A stretch of DNA of 64,000 nt from Thermococcus sp. Bubb.Bath. GTDB lineage: Archaea; Methanobacteriota_B; Thermococci; Thermococcales; Thermococcaceae. The translations under genes and the position numbers were made by a program. Shown here in pieces: positions 1-8,550 of the stretch. The notes below the pieces were generated by a model. The model did not search any database and was not told the origin of the DNA. It saw nothing but the letters and a program-made list of their open reading frames with translations. The stretch covers positions 248,001 through 312,000 of the forward strand of contig NZ_SNUR01000002.1 of NCBI RefSeq assembly GCF_012027595.1. Direction: 5' to 3'. Numbering within the stretch: the stretch's first letter is position 1; each line of letters begins with the position of its first letter.

Positions 1-3000
1 CTGCCTTGCTGTAATCGGTATTGGCTGCATCTCCTCCTCGCTCTCTCCTCTCCGCTTGAATCCCTTTCTCATTCTGACGTAGTAGTTCTTTATCTCCTCC
101 ATGGCTTCCCTGCTCAAAACCGGGTGAACGTTCTTCCTCGCGTAGGCTATGTACTTCTTGAGCAGGTCGTAGGGTATCTTTGGAGTTACCGCCTCTGCCT
201 CCCCCCTACGAACCTTGAGGATGTGCTCGGCTATGCTGGCGTCCACCTTCTCGTCCGGTTCGTCCAGGAGGAGGAATATGAGGTCGAAACGGCTGAGGAG
301 CGTTGGCGGCAGGTCGAGCTGTTCCGGAAGGGACTTCATCCTGTTGAAGCGCCCGAATTTTGGATTGGCGGCCGCTATAACCGTCGTCCTGGAGTTCAGC
401 GTGGCTGTGATGCCGGCTTTTGAAATGCTTATCGAGTTGTGGAGAACCAATCCATTGGAAACGAAGAGGTGGTACGGCTCGACGGTAACGTCATAGACCC
501 ACTTCCACCGGTCGTTTGGAACTTCCTCGACCCGCTTTACCCTCAGAAAGTTCACGTTGGCGTTCCACAGGGAGTAGAACTCGTCGAGATGTTTCCTCGC
601 CTCCCTGATCTTCTCGTCGACCGCGCTCCTGACTATCTCCACGGGGAAGCCTTCTCCCTTCCCGATCTCCTTCTTGAGTCTGTTCACTGTGATCCCGTAC
701 CTGAAGTACAGCCAGCTCTTGGGTATGGAATCAAGGGCCTTCAGAGGTTCCTTCTCCTTCCACTCTTCGAGGTCTCTCAGCCTCTCCTCTATCTTGTTGA
801 GAATCTCTTGCATGTGGGATTCCTTAACGAGGGGCTGGCTCAGTCGCGCCCTTTCCCTCGGGCTCAGTCTTACCCCAATAGCCCGGGATGCGCGGAAGAG
901 CGGCTTCACGAGTTCCTTTGGTAGCGTCCTCTCGGCCCTCTCAACTGTGAGGTTCAGGCCCGTTTTTCTGATCTTTGAGAGAACCCCCTTAAAGTAGAGG
1001 TGGTCCTGGTAGGCTTCCGCTTCTCTAGGATCTTTGTAGCGCTCCATGGACTTTCCATCAACGTGGATGGGATACCGTCTCACTCCCAATGCAATATCGC
1101 CGGGGATTACCTTTTCGGCGGGCCTCTCGGTTATTTCCCCCTTCTCCCACACCATAACCGGATGCTCTGGTGTTACTGTAATCTCCCTGCCATTTGAGAA
1201 CCGTATCTTTATGAACCTCTCTGGAGCCGTGTGTCTGCTCACGCGGTCGGCCTTTACTCTAACGACTTCCTTCTTTGCAAGGTCGTAAGCTAGGAGCTCG
1301 ACGTCATCAACGGGAAGTATCTCCGTGTCCTTTCCAAGTATGACCTTATCCCGGTTCCTCTCGATGAGCTCATCAACGAGCTCGCCTATCTTTACTTTCC
1401 TGCCATCCGCTAAGAGAAGCTCGAAGTCGTGGTGGTAGCTCTGCTGTTCAAGAGCTTCGTGTATCGCGCTCCTGTCGCGGTCGCTCATCTTGTCAAATTC
1501 GTCAATGCAGTTGTGGACGATTATTCCCTCGGCGATGAAGTTATGCTCGTCCGGAACGTAGAGGTCGTATACATAACCCTCGTAGGGTATGCGCTCAATT
1601 GAGACGATTTCATCAGCTTTTGGATTCAGGTTTTCATCTATGGCCTGTATTTTGTCCCCAACTCTGAATTTCTCCGCCTCCTTCCACTCCAGAGTCTCTC
1701 CGTCTATCAGCAGGTGGTCGGGGGTTAGCGTTATCTCGTTGCCTGAGCGCAGCTTTAAGCGGATTAAATCGCCTTTCCAAGGCTTCCTGCGGATTATAGT
1801 GGCTGTGCTTTTTCTTGTCTTTATGGTGGAGAGGTCGAGGGCCACTATTTCCATGTTTTTCTCCTGGATGTCCACAATTTCGTTGCCCGAGCGCGCTTTG
1901 TACGACTTCTGGAGCTCAAAGAGATCCTCTATGCGCTGGTATTTTCCATCGACGAGAACGCGGGAGTCTGGATGCAGACAGGCAAATCCACCGTCGGCGA
2001 GAACCAAAACACCTGCTTCCAGCACCCAGGAGCCCGTAAATTCGTCGCGGACGGCTGCTGCAGTATTGTGGACGACGAAACCGTTGGCTATGAAGCTGTG
2101 TGAACCTTCGACGGTGAGGTCGTAGACGTAATCGTAGGGTGTTTCAATCTGCTTTGTTTCTTTGACTTTCTCAAAGAGAACCTCTGAATTGACCAGGCCT
2201 CTAAGGAATTCAATCTTTTCACGCATTTCTTTTTCTCGAGCGGCGACCTCGCTTAAGAGCCAGATAAGCTCCCTATATGCTTGTTCATCTTTCTCCGAGA
2301 GAAGTTTCGCGGCTTTAACGAGAAGGTTATACCTTATGGGTCTGTCCCGTTCTCTTATGAACAGTTCGTAGAACTCTTCGCGTTTAAGTCCGAGCTCGCT
2401 CGGTTTTAGTGCCTTGCCGATCCTTCTCCTGAGGTCATTTGGCAATCTAACCGGGACTGTCTCAACCTTCGCCTTCTCAAGGTTCGATACGACTTTTCTG
2501 AGGAGTGCTCTCGAAATCGTCTTCCCCCTCTCGACTGTCGAGCCTACCCTTGAGCCGTAGAGGTTCTCAATACTCATCCCGTAGAACTTTCTTATCTCTT
2601 TGATTATCTTTCCGACACTCGGAACTACGTCGACGTTGGTGTCCTTCTTTGAGAGGTGAATACGTTCGACGAGCTTACCAAGCTTTTCCTTCTTCTCTGG
2701 GTGCTCAAAGCCGATTTCTTTGGCAAAGCGGAGTATGTTCTCCCCGTAAATCTTGAGCTCCCATCTGTCGTGTTTGGGGATAACCATTCTTCCGTTTATC
2801 TCGTTAACTTTGCCTTTTCTGCTCCTCTTTCTTAGGTGGGACAGGATGCCAAAGCGAAGAAGGGCCAACTGAAGCTTTCTGGCTAACTTTTCGCTCACCG
2901 TGTCTAATTCAACGTATGAGGAGCCATTGGTCTTTATAACCACTGTGCCATCGCAATCAAAAAGCCCCCTTATGTAAGCGGCAAGCACGTCCTTTGGAGC

Positions 3001-6000
3001 ATTAAAGAGCCTGGGTGGGATATCTAGCCTGCTTGACTTCGGCGAGAGCGGGATTCCAAGTTCGTTGAGAATATGGGCGACGATCTTCGAGTGGAAGCGC
3101 ACCGCAGGGACTCTCCATCCCTGCTGGCTTTCCTTGGCTTCAATTCCAAAGAGCTCCTTTGCCAGCTCTTTGAATTTCTCCCTCATTCCCCCGTTTCCAT
3201 TGGAGAACCTTACTGAAACACCCCATCCTGCCCTGGAGACATCGCCGTCCCCAGCGACCAATCCAATGAAATAGGCAAACTTTTCATCGATGGTTTTTGG
3301 TATCTTGATTCTCTTTCCATCCTGGAGCGCGACTTCAGAGGGATGAATGGCATGGAGTGGTTCTTCGGCCAGTTCAGCAAGTTTTTTCAGGTGTTTTATG
3401 GTTACATTGCCCCTTGCTTTTTCGTTCACCCAGTTGTGGTATACCATATCTTCGCTGACTCCTAGAGTTTTGGCCAGTTCCCTCTTCGTGAGGCCTTTTT
3501 CTTTAGTTATCTTCTCGATTAGGCGTTTAACTTCTTTCTTGGCTCCGTAGATCACGAGGTCGTCCAAATCTTTAATAAGCTCCATAGTGTAGATTGGCTT
3601 CTTCTCAACCCGAAGCTTTCTCAGCGTTACCACGTAATCCCCGGGTTTAACATCGCTGACCTCTTTCCATTCAAAGGTTCCGTCGAAGGTGAGCAGTTTT
3701 GTTTCCGGAGTCGTAGTTATTTCCTTTCCTGCGATTGTTTTTATTTTAACGAGTTCCCTGGGAGCATTTAGCTTCCAGACCCGGCTCATTACGGCCTCTT
3801 TAACTTTACCGGAATTGCTTTCAAATGCCAGACTTTCTCCGAGGTAGGGGGTGTATGATATTCCTTCTGAGTACTCAATATCCCCCATGCCTCTCATCCA
3901 GTTTTTGACAAGTGGCCCTATTTCATGAAGCCCCGAATCGGTCACAATAAGTGAATCCGGCGCAATGCAAAGACCGGCAGCCGAACTGCTCTTCCCACTC
4001 GTGTAAATAGCCCTTGGGGCCAGATTGGCGACGTAACGGAGAATCTGGCTGTTGTGGACAAAGATGTCGTTCGCTATGAAGTTGTGGTGCTCAGGAACCT
4101 GGAGGTCATAGACCCACGGGTGCTCCGGCTTGTATTCCTCTATCTCTTCCACCCTGTCCCAGAATATGTCTGAGCCTGCAAGAAGTTCAAGGAGTTTAAC
4201 ATCATCCGAGTTGGGTAATTGGGCTTTTAGAGTTTGAGCTATAGCCATGAGCTTTTCTCTGCTGGGCAATCTGTCTCCCCGTTCATAATGCAGATACGTA
4301 GAACGGTTTATCCCCATGTCCTTTTGGGTGAGTCCTGCTTTCATCCTAGCCTCTCTGAGGAGCTTGCTAACGCCGGGGACAACATCTACATTCGTGTTGG
4401 GTTTGATGTTCTGAGTAACTTCTCTGAGGACTTCCATCTTTCTCGGAAGTCCGAATCCAACAATGTCCCTGAACTTTGCGGCGTCCTCTCCGGTTATGAA
4501 AAGTCGATAGTACGTCTTTTTTTCCTTCATCTTTCCGTTTGTTGCTTTACTAACGGTCTCATGGAACTGGGACTTAATGCTGAACCTGAGCAGCAGATGT
4601 TGTATTCCTCTGACAAGTTCTTTTGATGCTGAAACAATCGTTATCTTTGGTCTTCTCTTATCAACGGTTCCTTTGGCATCGAAGTATCCTCTTAGGAAGG
4701 CTTTTATATCGACGTCTCTGGCATTAAATAGTTGAGGTGAGATTCTCTTCTCTGCAGAGTTGCCGGCTATTCTAAGCCATTCAAGGAGGCTGTAAAGTTC
4801 AATGCCGGATGCATAAACCTCACTTGCGGTCTTTCCTTTGTGTGGGCTTCTCACAGTTGGATTAAGTCCAATCCTACTTAGATATCCGTGAACCCTTTCT
4901 ATCAGCTCTTCATCGTTATTGGTGAAGTAAAGGGTCGCACTACTACCGCGTTTCTGGGTGTGGCCTTCTCCCGTAATCAACCCAATAACGTACCAAAATT
5001 CTTCATCTGCAAACTCTGGGAGTGTCAATCTGCTCTTTGCAGTCTTTGGTTTTTGAATAGGTACCTCGCTGAGGTTTACTGGTTTTCCAGTTGTAGGGAT
5101 AGTCCTGGGAACTGCAATGAAATCCCCAACCTTCAACTCTTCGGCTTTTCTGGTCTTGAAGGTCCCATCCTCGAATACAAAGAATGGGTGTGTGGGCGTT
5201 ACCCTTATCTCCCTTCCACTTGCCGTTTTTATCCTGAACATTCTTTCTGGAGAGGTTCTCTTCCACGCGATGTTCGCCTTAACCATCCTCACCTTAAGTG
5301 TTGAAGCATCGAGAGCGTAGAGTTCAAGGTCTATGGGGGCGTAATAACCGTCATCAACGACTCCGAGCCTTCCATCGTTTTTGGCGTTCTCTATAGCTTT
5401 ATCGACGAGCTCTCCGATTGGTCTGATGCTTCCATCGGCAAGCACTACTTTTGTATCGTAGTCAACGCACTTGGCTACTCCCGGATCTCCAACGAGCAAA
5501 ACATGGCTCTCTCCTCTGAGTTTAGTCCCGTCCGGCAGCGTTCTCTGGACTCCACCGAAGAGCGCCAGTGCTATTCCCTTCTTCACCGTCTTGTGGCCCC
5601 AGATTGCGGGTGCTATTGAGTCTACTATCGCATCGACGATGTCCTTCCTCTTTGCCAGCTCTCGTATCTTCTGCTCGTCCTCTGGTGAGATTTCGAGCTC
5701 CTCTATCTCCTTGCTGAGCTGTTCTATGTGGTTTACTTCCAGAACCTTCCGAAATATCGGCCTCTTGTCCTTCTGATCCAGGATAACGCGGAGTATTCCT
5801 GTGACGAGGACGCGGTCACCGGGCAGGGCGGTATCAACGAGGTCGTCAAGAAGGATTGCATCGACGAAGCGCGGCATCTGGCCGCCCTTGAGGCTCTCCG
5901 GCCTGTCCTGAAGGCGGAAGCTCTGGAAGTTGATGAAGCGGCTCTTCTCCACATCGAGTTCAACGTTTCTGCTTCCACAGGCGTCACACTTTGCGGGCTT

Positions 6001-6471
6001 CACCAGGTTGTCATAGGGTCTCTGGAGGCGAACCATCTCATTTCCGCAGTCCTTGCACACGAAGACGGCCTTCTCGACGAAGGGCTTGACCTCGCTCACG
6101 CGCGTGATTATGCCTTCAACCTGGATCAGGCGGTTTATGTGCTCGCTCCCCAGCTCTTTGACTAGGAGGGTGTGCTGGAGGTTGAAGAACCTGGCGTGAA
6201 TTTTAAGCTCTCCGTTGTACATTAGGTCTTCGCGAAGGACGATCTGAACCGCGTCCTCTGCGCTGGCTATTACCTCCTCTGGGTTCTCAAGGAGTTCCTC
6301 CGCGAGCTCCGGGTCAAATGAGTTCAGGTGGTTCCAGTCTATCGAGAGCGAGCGCTTTGGGACCACCGTCAGCAGATCCCTGAGCTTGTTTAGATAAACG
6401 GGGTTCCCCTCGTCGTCTTTGTACTCGCGGAAGAACGTGGAAAAGCGCGATATCATCTCCTCCCTTTCCAT
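1..6471 (-). CDS. mcm: MCM replicative helicase carrying four inteins (3' end beyond window)
   Basis: Replicative 3'-5' DNA helicase that unwinds the fork together with GINS. The N-terminal extein (334 residues) has a C4 zinc finger (VCKDCG and KCDACG). The AAA+ core then appears in pieces: Walker A (GDPGVAK), a 27-residue piece ending SSSAAGL, a 28-residue piece ending LADGGFA, Walker B (CIDEFDKM), then SISISKAGI, a sensor-1-type AAANPKFGR and arginine-finger-type LLSRFDLIF. The reading frame is open from the ATG at 6471 to the window edge with no stop. Four inteins interrupt it, all between Walker A and the post-Walker-B region, adding 1,600 residues. Start: ATG 5 nt after the gins23 stop, with GGAG between. 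Joined extein before the edge is about 557 residues. MCM identity is certain. Which of several possible genomic MCM paralogues it is cannot be told. Confidence 0.97.
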   Translation of the reverse strand, partial: MEREEMISRFSTFFREYKDDEGNPVYLNKLRDLLTVVPKRSLSIDWNHLNSFDPELAEELLENPEEVIASAEDAVQIVLREDLMYNGELKIHARFFNLQHTLLVKELGSEHINRLIQVEGIITRVSEVKPFVEKAVFVCKDCGNEMVRLQRPYDNLVKPAKCDACGSRNVELDVEKSRFINFQSFRLQDRPESLKGGQMPRFVDAILLDDLVDTALPGDRVLVTGILRVILDQKDKRPIFRKVLEVNHIEQLSKEIEELEISPEDEQKIRELAKRKDIVDAIVDSIAPAIWGHKTVKKGIALALFGGVQRTLPDGTKLRGESHVLLVGDPGVAKCVDYDTKVVLADGSIRPIGELVDKAIENAKNDGRLGVVDDGYYAPIDLELYALDASTLKVRMVKANIAWKRTSPERMFRIKTASGREIRVTPTHPFFVFEDGTFKTRKAEELKVGDFIAVPRTIPTTGKPVNLSEVPIQKPKTAKSRLTLPEFADEEFWYVIGLITGEGHTQKRGSSATLYFTNNDEELIERVHGYLSRIGLNPTVRSPHKGKTASEVYASGIELYSLLEWLRIAGNSAEKRISPQLFNARDVDIKAFLRGYFDAKGTVDKRRPKITIVSASKELVRGIQHLLLRFSIKSQFHETVSKATNGKMKEKKTYYRLFITGEDAAKFRDIVGFGLPRKMEVLREVTQNIKPNTNVDVVPGVSKLLREARMKAGLTQKDMGINRSTYLHYERGDRLPSREKLMAIAQTLKAQLPNSDDVKLLELLAGSDIFWDRVEEIEEYKPEHPWVYDLQVPEHHNFIANDIFVHNSQILRYVANLAPRAIYTSGKSSSAAGLCIAPDSLIVTDSGLHEIGPLVKNWMRGMGDIEYSEGISYTPYLGESLAFESNSGKVKEAVMSRVWKLNAPRELVKIKTIAGKEITTTPETKLLTFDGTFEWKEVSDVKPGDYVVTLRKLRVEKKPIYTMELIKDLDDLVIYGAKKEVKRLIEKITKEKGLTKRELAKTLGVSEDMVYHNWVNEKARGNVTIKHLKKLAELAEEPLHAIHPSEVALQDGKRIKIPKTIDEKFAYFIGLVAGDGDVSRAGWGVSVRFSNGNGGMREKFKELAKELFGIEAKESQQGWRVPAVRFHSKIVAHILNELGIPLSPKSSRLDIPPRLFNAPKDVLAAYIRGLFDCDGTVVIKTNGSSYVELDTVSEKLARKLQLALLRFGILSHLRKRSRKGKVNEINGRMVIPKHDRWELKIYGENILRFAKEIGFEHPEKKEKLGKLVERIHLSKKDTNVDVVPSVGKIIKEIRKFYGMSIENLYGSRVGSTVERGKTISRALLRKVVSNLEKAKVETVPVRLPNDLRRRIGKALKPSELGLKREEFYELFIRERDRPIRYNLLVKAAKLLSEKDEQAYRELIWLLSEVAAREKEMREKIEFLRGLVNSEVLFEKVKETKQIETPYDYVYDLTVEGSHSFIANGFVVHNTAAAVRDEFTGSWVLEAGVLVLADGGFACLHPDSRVLVDGKYQRIEDLFELQKSYKARSGNEIVDIQEKNMEIVALDLSTIKTRKSTATIIRRKPWKGDLIRLKLRSGNEITLTPDHLLIDGETLEWKEAEKFRVGDKIQAIDENLNPKADEIVSIERIPYEGYVYDLYVPDEHNFIAEGIIVHNCIDEFDKMSDRDRSAIHEALEQQSYHHDFELLLADGRKVKIGELVDELIERNRDKVILGKDTEILPVDDVELLAYDLAKKEVVRVKADRVSRHTAPERFIKIRFSNGREITVTPEHPVMVWEKGEITERPAEKVIPGDIALGVRRYPIHVDGKSMERYKDPREAEAYQDHLYFKGVLSKIRKTGLNLTVERAERTLPKELVKPLFRASRAIGVRLSPRERARLSQPLVKESHMQEILNKIEERLRDLEEWKEKEPLKALDSIPKSWLYFRYGITVNRLKKEIGKGEGFPVEIVRSAVDEKIREARKHLDEFYSLWNANVNFLRVKRVEEVPNDRWKWVYDVTVEPYHLFVSNGLVLHNSISISKAGITATLNSRTTVIAAANPKFGRFNRMKSLPEQLDLPPTLLSRFDLIFLLLDEPDEKVDASIAEHILKVRRGEAEAVTPKIPYDLLKKYIAYARKNVHPVLSREAMEEIKNYYVRMRKGFKRRGESEEEMQPIPITARQ
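436..1440 (-). other. MCM intein 4 (335 aa, Ser-1, no LAGLIDADG) after Walker B
   Basis: It lies between EALEQQ and SISISKAGI of the extein. The first residue is Ser rather than Cys, and the C-terminus reads LFVSNGLVLHN before an extein Ser. Block B (TVTPEHPVMV) keeps its His. Between the splicing halves is a charged, mainly helical insert of roughly 150 residues (about intein residues 115-290) without LAGLIDADG, HNH or GIY-YIG motifs that I can see. The nucleophile order is Ser at both junctions. Probably splicing-competent; the insert is of unknown type. Confidence 0.9.
1510..1980 (-). other. MCM intein 3 (157 aa mini-intein) at Walker B
   Basis: It begins with Cys after LADGGFA and ends NFIAEGIIVHN before Cys of CIDEFDKM, so it splits the Walker B region. 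Only the splicing (Hint) fold is present: an N-terminal block, block B with ITLTPDHLL including the His, and the C-terminal VYDLYVPDEHNF block. No LAGLIDADG or other endonuclease domain fits in 157 residues. It is therefore a natural mini-intein that can persist only by faithful splicing. Confidence 0.94.
2065..3969 (-). other. MCM intein 2 (635 aa, LAGLIDADG), lacks block-B histidine
   Basis: It starts with Cys after SSSAAGL and ends SFIANGFVVHN before Thr of the next extein piece (TAAAVRDEF). LAGLIDADG motifs are visible as IGLVAGDGD and IRGLFDCDG, with helix-turn-helix segments inside the unusually long linker domains. Block B reads TTTPETKLL, so the normally conserved His is missing. From memory, the T. 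kodakarensis CDC21-1 intein also lacks this His and compensates with another residue, so splicing is still expected. Boundaries are exact from extein continuity. Confidence 0.93.
4051..5469 (-). other. MCM intein 1 (473 aa, LAGLIDADG) at Walker A
   Basis: The intein begins with Cys right after the P-loop GDPGVAK and ends in a VHN motif followed by Ser of the C-extein (SQILRYVANL). The splicing blocks are complete: block B has RVTPTHPFF with its His, and the C-terminal block reads NFIANDIFVHN. A two-motif LAGLIDADG homing endonuclease is present (IGLITGEGH near residue 140 and LRGYFDAKG near residue 240). A small XRE-like helix-turn-helix (GLTQKDMGINRSTYLHYERG) follows near residue 395. Boundaries come from extein continuity and are exact to the codon. 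It looks splicing-competent, with an endonuclease domain that may still be active. Confidence 0.95.
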
Positions 6472-6476
6472 TCTCC

Positions 6477-6968
6477 TCACTCCCCAAGCCATTCGTTCCT
6501 GATTTTGGAAAGCTCGATGTATATCCTCCTCTCCTCCGGTGAGAGCCTTCCGAGGACTTCCAGGCTGTTGGGCCGGAGTCTCACCGTTTCAAGGATTTTC
6601 TTGAAGCGGAGCTCCTTCAAATAGCGGTACTTTTTCTTGAGGTTCGCGAGCTTCGTCATCTTGATCCCCAGGACGTCTATGCTCTCCTCGGGGTTCTTCC
6701 TCACGTAGTTTTCGAGATAATATATGTAGAACTCGGCCCTGTCGTAGAGGCCGGCCGGGAGGGCAGTTAGGGGCTCACTCTCCCTCTCCCCAGAGATGGC
6801 GCGGTCTATCTCGCCTATGACTTTGTCTGTCTCGTCAACTATCTCGCCGATTCCGCTCTCCCAGAGCACCTTGGCCTTCCAATCCTCAACCAGGGCGATG
6901 TCTCCCTTATTCCAGTCTCCCAGGGGCTTGAGGATTTTGATTGGTATGAGGGCCCTCCCGCTCAGCAT
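6477..6968 (-). CDS. GINS complex subunit Gins23
   Basis: A 163-residue protein with a small beta-rich domain first (LSGRALIPIKILKPLGDWNKG) and a larger helical domain after it, with a basic TKLANLKKKYRYLKELRFKK segment. This B-then-A order is that of Psf2/Psf3-type archaeal Gins23, which pairs with Gins51 to activate MCM. Its position immediately upstream of mcm (5-nt gap) supports the call, because Gins23 and MCM are neighbours in Pyrococcus and Thermococcus as I recall. The start ATG follows a GGTGG ribosome binding site. The pair is evidently one operon reading leftward from a promoter in 6969-7157. Confidence 0.88.
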   Translation of the reverse strand: MLSGRALIPIKILKPLGDWNKGDIALVEDWKAKVLWESGIGEIVDETDKVIGEIDRAISGERESEPLTALPAGLYDRAEFYIYYLENYVRKNPEESIDVLGIKMTKLANLKKKYRYLKELRFKKILETVRLRPNSLEVLGRLSPEERRIYIELSKIRNEWLGE

Positions 6969-7157
6969 GCCACCACCTGTTGGGGTGTTGGACGAGGGCC
7001 TAATAAACCTTGGCCGTCCCGATGAGTTCCCTCATGGTCAGTTCAGTGGGAGGTTCTTTTCCACTCCAACGTGTTCATGTATTCATATATTCATAGCGCC
7101 TTTGATGGGCACGATAACCCTATAAACCGTTGGGGGAACCAGTTTTAGGTGGTAACG

Positions 7158-7670
7158 ATGCTGATCGGCATAATGAGCGACACTCACGATAACCTCCCCG
7201 CCATAAGGAAGGCCGTGGAGTTCTTCAACTCCAGGAACGTCGAGCTCGTCATCCACGCGGGAGACTTCGTGGCTCCTTTCGTGGCGGAAGAACTGAAAAA
7301 TCTGAAAGCCCCCCTAAAGGGCGTCTTTGGAAACAACGACGGCGAGAGGAAGGGCCTCTACGAGGCGCTTGGTATATACGACGAGCTGATAGAACTTGAG
7401 GCCGACGGGATGAAGATAGCCGTGACCCACGGGACGAACGACATCCTCGTTCGCGCCCTCGCCAGGAGCAAGCTCTACGACGTTGTCGTCGTGGGCCACA
7501 CCCACCGCTACGAGATAAGGGAAGAAGGGAGGACCATCCTCATAAACCCGGGGGAAGTCTGCGGCTACGTCACCGGCGTTAAGAGCGTGGCCCTGCTCGA
7601 CACGAGGAGGAGGGAAGTCCAGATAATCAACATAGACACCGGGGAGCTCCTCGGTGCCATGAGCCTCTGA
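7158..7670 (+). CDS. YfcE/MJ0936-type metallophosphoesterase
   Basis: A 170-residue calcineurin-like phosphoesterase with the complete metal-binding series: SDTHDN near residue 7, HAGD near residue 36, GNND near residue 60, THG near residue 93 and GHTH near residue 114. Family members are two-metal phosphodiesterases of broad substrate range, and the natural substrate here is unknown. I chose the ATG at 7158 because an AGGTGG ribosome binding site lies 5 nt upstream and the GTG at 7149 lies inside it. The gene is divergent from gins23-mcm. A TATA-like CCTATAAACC lies near 7119-7128. Confidence 0.9.
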   Translation: MLIGIMSDTHDNLPAIRKAVEFFNSRNVELVIHAGDFVAPFVAEELKNLKAPLKGVFGNNDGERKGLYEALGIYDELIELEADGMKIAVTHGTNDILVRALARSKLYDVVVVGHTHRYEIREEGRTILINPGEVCGYVTGVKSVALLDTRRREVQIINIDTGELLGAMSL

Positions 7671-7704
7671 GGTTGATTTTAACCCCTTCACAGGGTTTAG
7701 GGCG

Positions 7705-8550
7705 ATGGTGATGGAGGACATACTCGTTCCGATGGAGAGGGAAGACGCGGTCGTTCTGATAGGAGTGGACCCAGTTGGCAACGTGGAGTTCGTCAGGGTC
7801 TACGCCGTGAGCGAGGAGCTCGCCAAGAAGACCCTTGAGCGCTTCTTTAACGCCCGCGGCCTCTTCCCGGCAGACTACCTCCTTGTGAGCAGCGGCACTG
7901 AGGACGTTGGGGACAGGGAGGCGATAACAACGAGGACTGAATCCTCCCTCAGCTCGGCCCTCTCCAGGCTGGGTCTAAAGCTCCTCTCCAACGGCGTCCT
8001 GCACCTGGGGGATGCCAAGACGGTCTACCAGATAACGATGGTCAGCGAGTCCCTCTACAACCGCATAGTCGGGGAGAATGAGGGGGCCCTCTCAGGGGCG
8101 GTAAAGGATGAAGAGCCCTCTCCAGAGGAGATGCTTTCGCTGGGTGTCAGTGTTCTCGTTGAGAACCTGGCGGGGGTTGATATTTCCCAGTACATCCCTC
8201 CGGAGGCGATTCTCCTCAGGGAGCCCCCGGTCGAGAAGGTTGCCGAGCTCCTGGACGCTGGCTCCGTGGTAATCGTCGAGACGAAAAACGCGGATAAGTA
8301 CTACTTCCTCGATTTCCCCGCGGTCATCAGGATACCGCCCCTGTCCGTTGAGGAGTTTGCCGCAGAGCTATCCTCCCGCCTGGGGATGGAGGTTGACTCC
8401 TCCCTCTTTTCGGACTATCCACCGGAGAGGCTGAACCTAAAAAACGTTGATGCCCTGGCGGAGCTCGTTGGGGCTATTGTGGCTAAGTTCGGAGTGGAGA
8501 AAGGGAAGGCCCTCCAGATAGCCCTTAGGTTCAACCGCGGAGGGTGGTGA
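7705..8550 (+). CDS. Conserved hypothetical protein (281 aa)
   Basis: Family not recognised. It is a soluble acidic alpha/beta protein of about 281 residues, with no signal peptide, membrane segment, Cys cluster or P-loop. It opens with a beta-rich segment (AVVLIGVDPVGNVEFVRVYAV) and has a second alpha/beta stretch around residues 190-215 (GSVVIVETKNADKYYFLDF). Codon use matches the neighbours, so it looks like an established host gene. The start is ambiguous among ATG 7705, GTG 7708 and ATG 7711. Its 3' end overlaps the next, convergent gene by 20 nt. It is probably co-transcribed with the upstream phosphoesterase (34-nt gap). Confidence 0.8.
   Translation: MVMEDILVPMEREDAVVLIGVDPVGNVEFVRVYAVSEELAKKTLERFFNARGLFPADYLLVSSGTEDVGDREAITTRTESSLSSALSRLGLKLLSNGVLHLGDAKTVYQITMVSESLYNRIVGENEGALSGAVKDEEPSPEEMLSLGVSVLVENLAGVDISQYIPPEAILLREPPVEKVAELLDAGSVVIVETKNADKYYFLDFPAVIRIPPLSVEEFAAELSSRLGMEVDSSLFSDYPPERLNLKNVDALAELVGAIVAKFGVEKGKALQIALRFNRGGW

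Noticed and set aside
124-4626. Several plus-strand open frames of 60-180 codons opposite mcm
   Set aside because: They are antisense shadows of the MCM/intein frame, which is continuous on the minus strand with full family motifs; the plus-strand frames show no ribosome binding sites or family resemblance.
7314-7781. Minus-strand 155-codon frame over the phosphoesterase
   Set aside because: Antisense to a gene with complete metallophosphoesterase motifs and a good ribosome binding site.
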